64,000 nucleotides of DNA from Monomorium pharaonis (lineage: Eukaryota; Arthropoda; Insecta; Hymenoptera; Formicidae): positions 21,867,116 to 21,931,115 of the forward strand of contig NC_050474.1 in assembly GCF_013373865.1 (NCBI RefSeq), in the 5' to 3' direction. This document shows positions 59,901-64,000 of this stretch, in pieces. The notes below the pieces were generated by a model. The model had not been told where the DNA came from, did not search any database, and was given only the letters and a program-made list of their open reading frames with translations. The stretch's first letter is position 1; each line of letters starts with the position of its first letter. A program made the translations under genes and the position numbers.

Positions 59901-59966
59901 TAACACGGCAGCTTGACCTCTTAGCTCGATTCCCCCAGGCACCACTTTTAGCGAGCCGATACCTTC
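53439..59966 (-). CDS. Delta/gamma-type sarcoglycan, C-terminal exons (partial)
   Basis: Three coding exons, 59966-59777, 59047-58855 and 53811-53439, join in phase (about 251 residues to a TAA). They read EGIGSLKVVPGGIELRG, FRITDPRGGVLFSADRE, VIVGAEMLRVTG, SATRSLKISAPQRV, SCLTDLKLQSVHGAIRLD and finally a cysteine-rich end (YQLCACATGKLFL, SCQADKSIC). This is the extracellular beta-rich domain and four-cysteine tail of gamma/delta/zeta sarcoglycans, type II membrane glycoproteins of the dystrophin complex in muscle. NFT in exon 1 is a glycosylation sequon. The cytoplasmic tail and transmembrane helix, expected just before EGIGSL, are not seen up to 64000 and should lie to the right. A 12-glutamine insertion (53574-53609) precedes the cysteine tail. 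Insects have a single gene of this class (Scgdelta in fly). Confidence 0.9.
53574..53609 (-). repeat. Polyglutamine-coding CAG/CAA tract in the sarcoglycan
   Basis: Twelve in-frame Gln codons, mostly CAG with CAA interruptions, between GHSSRE and HSGRSSS. Vertebrate family members have no such tract at this point. Confidence 0.95.
53872..53907. repeat. (CT)n microsatellite
   Basis: About 18 CT units in the sarcoglycan intron, 60 bases from the last exon's acceptor; on the coding strand it reads as GA repeats. Confidence 0.95.
53908..54795 (-). other. Sarcoglycan intron, AT-rich part
   Basis: AT-rich sequence between the last exon and the right arm of the inverted duplication; nothing recognised. 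Confidence 0.5.
54796..55906. repeat. Right arm of the 1.1-kb inverted duplication
   Basis: Reverse-complement copy of 47368-48509. The outer edge is sharp (ends at the word matching CCTGTTGCGTCC), while the inner edge fades through AT-rich sequence that still aligns. It lies within the large sarcoglycan intron and directly upstream of a candidate plus-strand first exon, so it may carry promoter activity. Confidence 0.85.
56365..56659 (+). CDS. Candidate 5' exons of an unrecognised plus-strand gene
   Basis: ATG at 56365 opens 23 codons (MRSRRRTRRRTG...WSNLE) to a donor GAG|GTAATT at 56433. The next segment, 56610-56659, has a long pyrimidine tract, a TTTTACAG acceptor and a GTAAGT donor, and continues in the same phase (VYVATMQLQLHCCASY, two bases left over). 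A second ATG in exon 2 could be the real start, which would leave exon 1 untranslated. No later exon was identified up to 64000, and no family is recognised. The pair is antisense to the sarcoglycan, inside its intron, and follows the CpG-rich arm. Confidence 0.35.
56688..57188. mobile_element. TTAA-flanked MITE-like element
   Basis: 501 bp bounded by TTAA on both sides (56684-56687, 57189-57192). The ends are inverted repeats: GGTAAATATCCCACAGTGAAC on the left and, inverted, GGTAAATGTCCCAGTCGAAC on the right. AT-rich inside and without a coding frame. The TTAA target fits a piggyBac-type mobiliser, although the termini begin GG rather than CCC. Confidence 0.65.
57193..58854 (-). other. Sarcoglycan intron, right part
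   Basis: AT-rich, then a CpG-rich block at about 57.5-58.4 kb containing a (CTAC)n tract at 58058-58078. No exon recognised. Confidence 0.5.
58058..58078. repeat. (CTAC)n microsatellite
   Basis: About five tetranucleotide units. Confidence 0.9.
59316..59556. repeat. Long imperfect hairpin (foldback MITE-like)
   Basis: Arms of nearly 100 bases (59316-59413 and 59466-59556) are inverted copies with about 80-85% match by eye; the shared outer words include GAGAATTTTC and CCTCAAAAT. The loop is short and AT-rich. It sits in the sarcoglycan intron between the two upstream exons. No coding frame and no obvious target duplication. Confidence 0.7.
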
Positions 59967-60720
59967 CTGAAAGAAAAGGAAATGACTGTCAGGGCAGAGA
60001 GAGGGCAAGCCGTCGAAACTTTCTAGGCCGCGGCTATAACATCCGATAAAAATAGAGCAGAGCCTCGCTACGATTTATTGCACTCTTGTACACCCATTCT
60101 ATTTTCTATCAAATTGACAGCTGATTCAGGCTTTCTGTTTCCTATAAATTCTATTTTACCAGTCGCTAAAATACGATACTCAATTTCTAACGATTCCTCT
60201 CAACTGATTTTTCAATTTATCAAGTTACATCCTGTAAGGAAAAATCGATTATTAAATTACGCGTAGAAATTATTGTCGAAATTAAGATAGGAGGGCGATA
60301 GCACAGTCTACATTAAACCGAGACGGTCTAAGATGCTTCCTCGTGCTCTGTATCGTCGCAGGCAAAGCCGGAATTTATTAAAATCGGACCGCACGTCGGG
60401 AAGCCTCGCAATATCGATACCTTCGAGATCGAGTAAACGCGCCGTCGCGCTCGTATCGTAAAATAAAATAATATACTCCATTACTGCGTCGAGTTTCAAC
60501 GTGGCGGTATTAAGTATCGACGGCGCCCCCTCCCGTCCCCGCCATTATTGCCACTTCAGACGGCTGAATTATAAATGCGGCGATGAGCTACGTGCGGGTT
60601 ACGCGCGGTGATCCATTGTGCCCGTTCGTTTGAAATATCTGCCGTAATATCCGAAACAGTGGCGTAGGCAGAATTTTATTTTAGCTCGGTATCTCTTTCA
60701 CTCCTTTCTCTCACATTCTT

Positions 60721-60727
<7 letters not shown>

Positions 60728-60760
<33 letters not shown>
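60728..60760. repeat. (TC)n microsatellite
   Basis: TC repeats with one TT interruption. Confidence 0.9.
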
Positions 60761-60765
<5 letters not shown>

Positions 60766-61129
60766 CGCTCATCGACCACCCATGTATCGAGCGAAGGAGG
60801 GTGGATGGCCACCACCGGGAGTCTGGGAGGAAAGGAGAGATGCACTATAAAGTAGACACATTGCGCGTTTGCATTCATCTCGTAAACTTTGGGTAGTCTC
60901 CCACCTGGGACTTATCCCGAGTAGAAAGTGCAATTTGGCGTTTATGAAACAGTCTTACCGCGTATAATTGCGATCGAACTTTGCCCCCGGCAATGCTAAA
61001 GGATGTAGGAAAAATGTTCTATGAATATTTTATACTGTGAACCAAAAATTAAAAATATATTGAACTATTTTAGTATAAACAAATATTTTTTTTATCTATG
61101 CATAGAAGCAACTAAATTTTTCCCTTTAT

Positions 61130-61195
61130 AAAGCAAAATATTTCATTGTTGTTAAAAAATGCTTCAACTAAATAGCTTTTAGTAGAGGAGAGAGG
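61130..61195. repeat. Dispersed repeat, copy 2 of the 42.8-kb family
   Basis: Shares the run from AAATATTT through GTTGTTAAAAAATGCTTCAA and AATAGCTTTTAGTAGAG with 42900-42950, at roughly 85% identity by eye. The matching opposite arm is degraded here. Confidence 0.6.
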
Positions 61196-62970
61196 AGAGT
61201 TGAAAGAAACTAAAAAAATTAAAAAAACTAAAAAAAAAAATTTTTAACTGAAAGTCTCCATAATATAATATTCCTGTAGTGTAATTTTCCAAATTTAAGC
61301 GCAGTAATTGAGAGTTACATTCGCGTAGATTCTACTCATCAATATGCGCGCGAAAATGAATTGCATCGCTCGGTAACCTTTTGCCCGCGATATGAACATA
61401 GCTCGACATAGCAGCGGCTGTCAATTACATTCCTCACATTAACACGAATGCAGCGTATTTTAATATCGCTAGGGAATCCGCAGAATAACCGCGAAGCGTT
61501 AGAAACGCGAAACGTTAGAAACATTTCGAAGCGAATAGAGCTCTCGCGCTTGGCAAATCTCTCGGTCGTCGTTCTCTCCGTCGCCGCAGAGCCCTTCCTT
61601 AAAATACTATTGCGGTAAAATAGCTCGTTCCACGTGCTACCCGTCCACATTGGTTTCCGATGATTGGCCGCTCGATCGAAAGCAATCGCCACACTCTGTT
61701 CGCTTATTATTACAATTGCGGAGAAAAGAAGGCTGGACCCAGATACACGTTCTGTTCGAACTGGTTTAACTTTCGATCCAATGGGTTCCATTTCATTCGA
61801 GGTTTTTTCCCCTCTTTTTCAACCGGACATCGCGCGCTGACCGAATCCGAACATTTACCGAATACGGTGCAGCAATTGATACGTTGGTCCGGCAACGATA
61901 AGAATAATTTAAATGAGATATGAAAAGTCAAATGGTCGAAAGTGAATAAACTTTATTATCGCAAATACAGCGATACCTAATTAAAATTTAATCTTGATTC
62001 AGGTACACATTTTAAGAAAAATTCAATGTTACGTTTGCTTCGCACAGACAGGATGAAATCTTATATTTATGCAGATCCTACGAAATTACTTTTGAAATAA
62101 ATAAAATCAATTTTGTGTAAAATAATAGCATATTTTATTAATATTTTTCAGTCTAGAAAGTTATTTCAAGTTGAAATATCGAGTTTTCCATGTTCCTGTA
62201 CGCCAAGTGCTTTCATGGTTAAATAAATCGGAAATGTTAAATACATAATTTAATTATTTTACAATTGATTGCTTTTTTTATAATGCATGGAAATAAATAT
62301 ATTATTTTCCATTGCGAAAATGCACGACGAATATTAGTAGCAAAAATTAAATTAATATCCTGCACAAACAATCACAATGATAGACGAGTGAATGAATTTT
62401 ATATACACATATTGCTTCCATGATATGTGTCCCGGTAATATTATTATTAGCATTATCGTTGCATCTTTACTAACCGATTCAATTGCATAACTCGCCATTG
62501 CGCCGCTATAAAAGCGTCGTCGTTCTAAAGGAAACAATCGGCCACCAGATTGCGCCAAGCACCGGTTGCGAGATCGCGGTTTAAATACCCGTTCATGAAG
62601 TTTCCCCAGCATCACTTGGGATGTGCTGCGTAGTTACGAGATCGGCGACGAGGGATCGGCGGGCGGAAAGGGAGAACTCGAACCACCGGCACTCGATTAG
62701 CCAAATCGTTCGGAAAACGATACGATCTCTTTGCCCTCTACTTAACCGTAACCGTAAACTCCAATAGCGTCCACGGGGAGCGAGCGAGAGCGTGAGGAAG
62801 AAACAGAGGGAGACACGATCATATGGGAAGAATGAGACCGAGAAGAAACTATGAAATGAGAGATACGGGAACGGCGAGAAAGAAAGACGAGGTATACAAT
62901 AAAGAGGAAAAAAGTGCAAGCGTGTGGAGAATGAGCGGGGGAGGAGAAAAAAGAAAAGAATAAGGAAACA

Positions 62971-62996
62971 AGAGAGAGAGAGAGAGAGAGAGAGAG
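62971..62996. repeat. (GA)n microsatellite
   Basis: About 13 GA units in a purine-rich stretch (62760-63020). Confidence 0.95.
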
Positions 62997-64000
62997 GAAC
63001 AGAAAGAAAAAAGATCGAAACAACTGCAGCCGCATCTGGTTTTTAGAATCGCCAGACGGAACTCTGGAGGAACCACCGGAGTCGAGAAGATCGTCCAATC
63101 GTGGTGGTGTGAACGAGCGGCAGTAGTAAAAGTAATCTACCGTCAGACAGCTATCATTAAGTCCGAGGCTTTATACCCTTTTTATCTCGTTGTCTGTCGG
63201 CCGTTGATAAGGGGATTTAAGCGACAATAAAAAATATCGACTCTTAGCCTTCTCTTGCGGCGCGATCGGGCGCGTGCCTTTTTCCCCACCTCTCTATCTC
63301 CCGATAGAGCGTAGTGTTTTTTTGAAATAAAAAGGTAAAAATAAAACAAGAAAAACCCGTGCAATTAGCCGATTCCGAATTTCTGGCGGCGGACCGTATT
63401 TCCTTCGTATCGGCGCGATTGCCTGCATGCCGTCGTGAGCATCAAGTATTTATCGTATCGAAAATATTGCGGATTCGCATTTGGCAACGGAAATTGCGCG
63501 GTGTGACCGATTAGCAGATTTCCGGGCGCGTTGAAATCAATCAGAGCGCGACGAATTCGATGAATTTATGTTTGCGTTTTTTCCACGAAAAAAAAAAAAT
63601 TGCCCCACGTCGCGTTATTATCTCGCGCGTTCCGCTCCGAATTGCTCGGCACGTCGAGATGCGCGATTCGCGTGACAAGGGTAAGCCAGGGAGCGGATAG
63701 GTAGTCGGCGTCTGTCGGTGCATGTAATGAAATCCAAATAACACCCCTAGTAAGCGTATATCATCGTAACGACGCCTCGGCTCGACGTTACTCGGCTGGT
63801 CGCCTCGTTCATAAATTAATGTAAAGCGCGTCATATTTACAAGGATTACAAAAGCGTCCCATTTTCGCGCTCCGCTTGTTCTAATCGCGGTCACTTTTCC
63901 GCTACTATCGGGATAAGCTTTATCCGAGAGAGGAAACCACTAGATATTTTATTATTTCGTGTGTTATTCATATATTTTTCTAAATTACGACACAGTGAAA

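Larger units (their letters stand above)
59967..64000 (-). other. Probable sarcoglycan intron running off the right edge
   Basis: The exon at 59966 begins right after the place where the transmembrane helix ends in the family. No minus-strand hydrophobic exon was found here. The stretch alternates CpG-rich and AT-rich DNA and holds (TC)n near 60728-60760, the repeat copy at 61130-61195 and (GA)n at 62971-62996. Confidence 0.5.

Noticed and set aside
62742..63098. Minus-strand frame with a hydrophobic run, considered as the sarcoglycan transmembrane exon
   Set aside because: The hydrophobic part is Ser-Leu-Phe sequence translated from a (GA)n tract, and it lacks the family's conserved Gly-Trp-Arg lead-in.

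Overview
The window looks like nuclear DNA from an insect, most likely a hymenopteran and quite possibly an ant. It has intron-split genes with GT-AG junctions and AT-rich introns. Long CpG-rich blocks with no depletion of CpG alternate with AT-rich DNA, and there are many (TC)n/(GA)n microsatellites and small DNA-transposon relatives. The protein families are ordinary animal ones. No bacterial operon, CRISPR array, rRNA or convincing tRNA was seen.

Layout, left to right. (1) 989-1240, minus strand: first coding exon of an alpha-crystallin small heat shock protein of the insect l(2)efl type; the rest lies left of the window. (2) 3140-3505, minus: a lone open frame that may be a helix-turn-helix fragment of a mobile element. 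(3) 6700-22627, minus: a complete PDE8-type cAMP phosphodiesterase, assembled here from 20 coding exons whose phases all match (874 codons before the stop). It has a receiver-like domain, a PAS domain and an HD phosphodiesterase domain. A second first exon at 17994-18078 gives a different N-terminus. Its last intron carries a 936-bp element with TTAA target duplications. (4) 25978-28658, plus, head to head with PDE8: a five-exon, 530-codon CEP78-like leucine-rich repeat centrosomal protein. Its last intron holds a strongly foldable segment that could be a small RNA. (5) 28.7-53.4 kb: about 25 kb in which I recognise no gene. CpG-rich blocks alternate with AT-rich DNA and include a 124-base (TC)n tract. 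(6) 53439-59966, minus: the last three coding exons of a delta/gamma-type sarcoglycan. The transmembrane N-terminus is not seen and should lie to the right. (7) 60.0-64.0 kb: probably sarcoglycan intron.

The most unusual structure is a pair of about 1.1-kb, CpG-rich inverted copies (47368-48509 and 54796-55906). They face each other across 6.3 kb that contains the terminal sarcoglycan exon. The right copy ends about 450 bases before a candidate plus-strand first exon (56365-56433) that joins in phase to a second exon with clean splice sites (56610-56659). This suggests an unrecognised gene starting antisense inside the sarcoglycan intron.

The genes do not form a pathway: they are neighbours with unrelated jobs (chaperone, cAMP breakdown, centrosome/cilium, muscle membrane complex). 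All exon calls were made by reading splice sites and comparing with remembered family features; no search was run.
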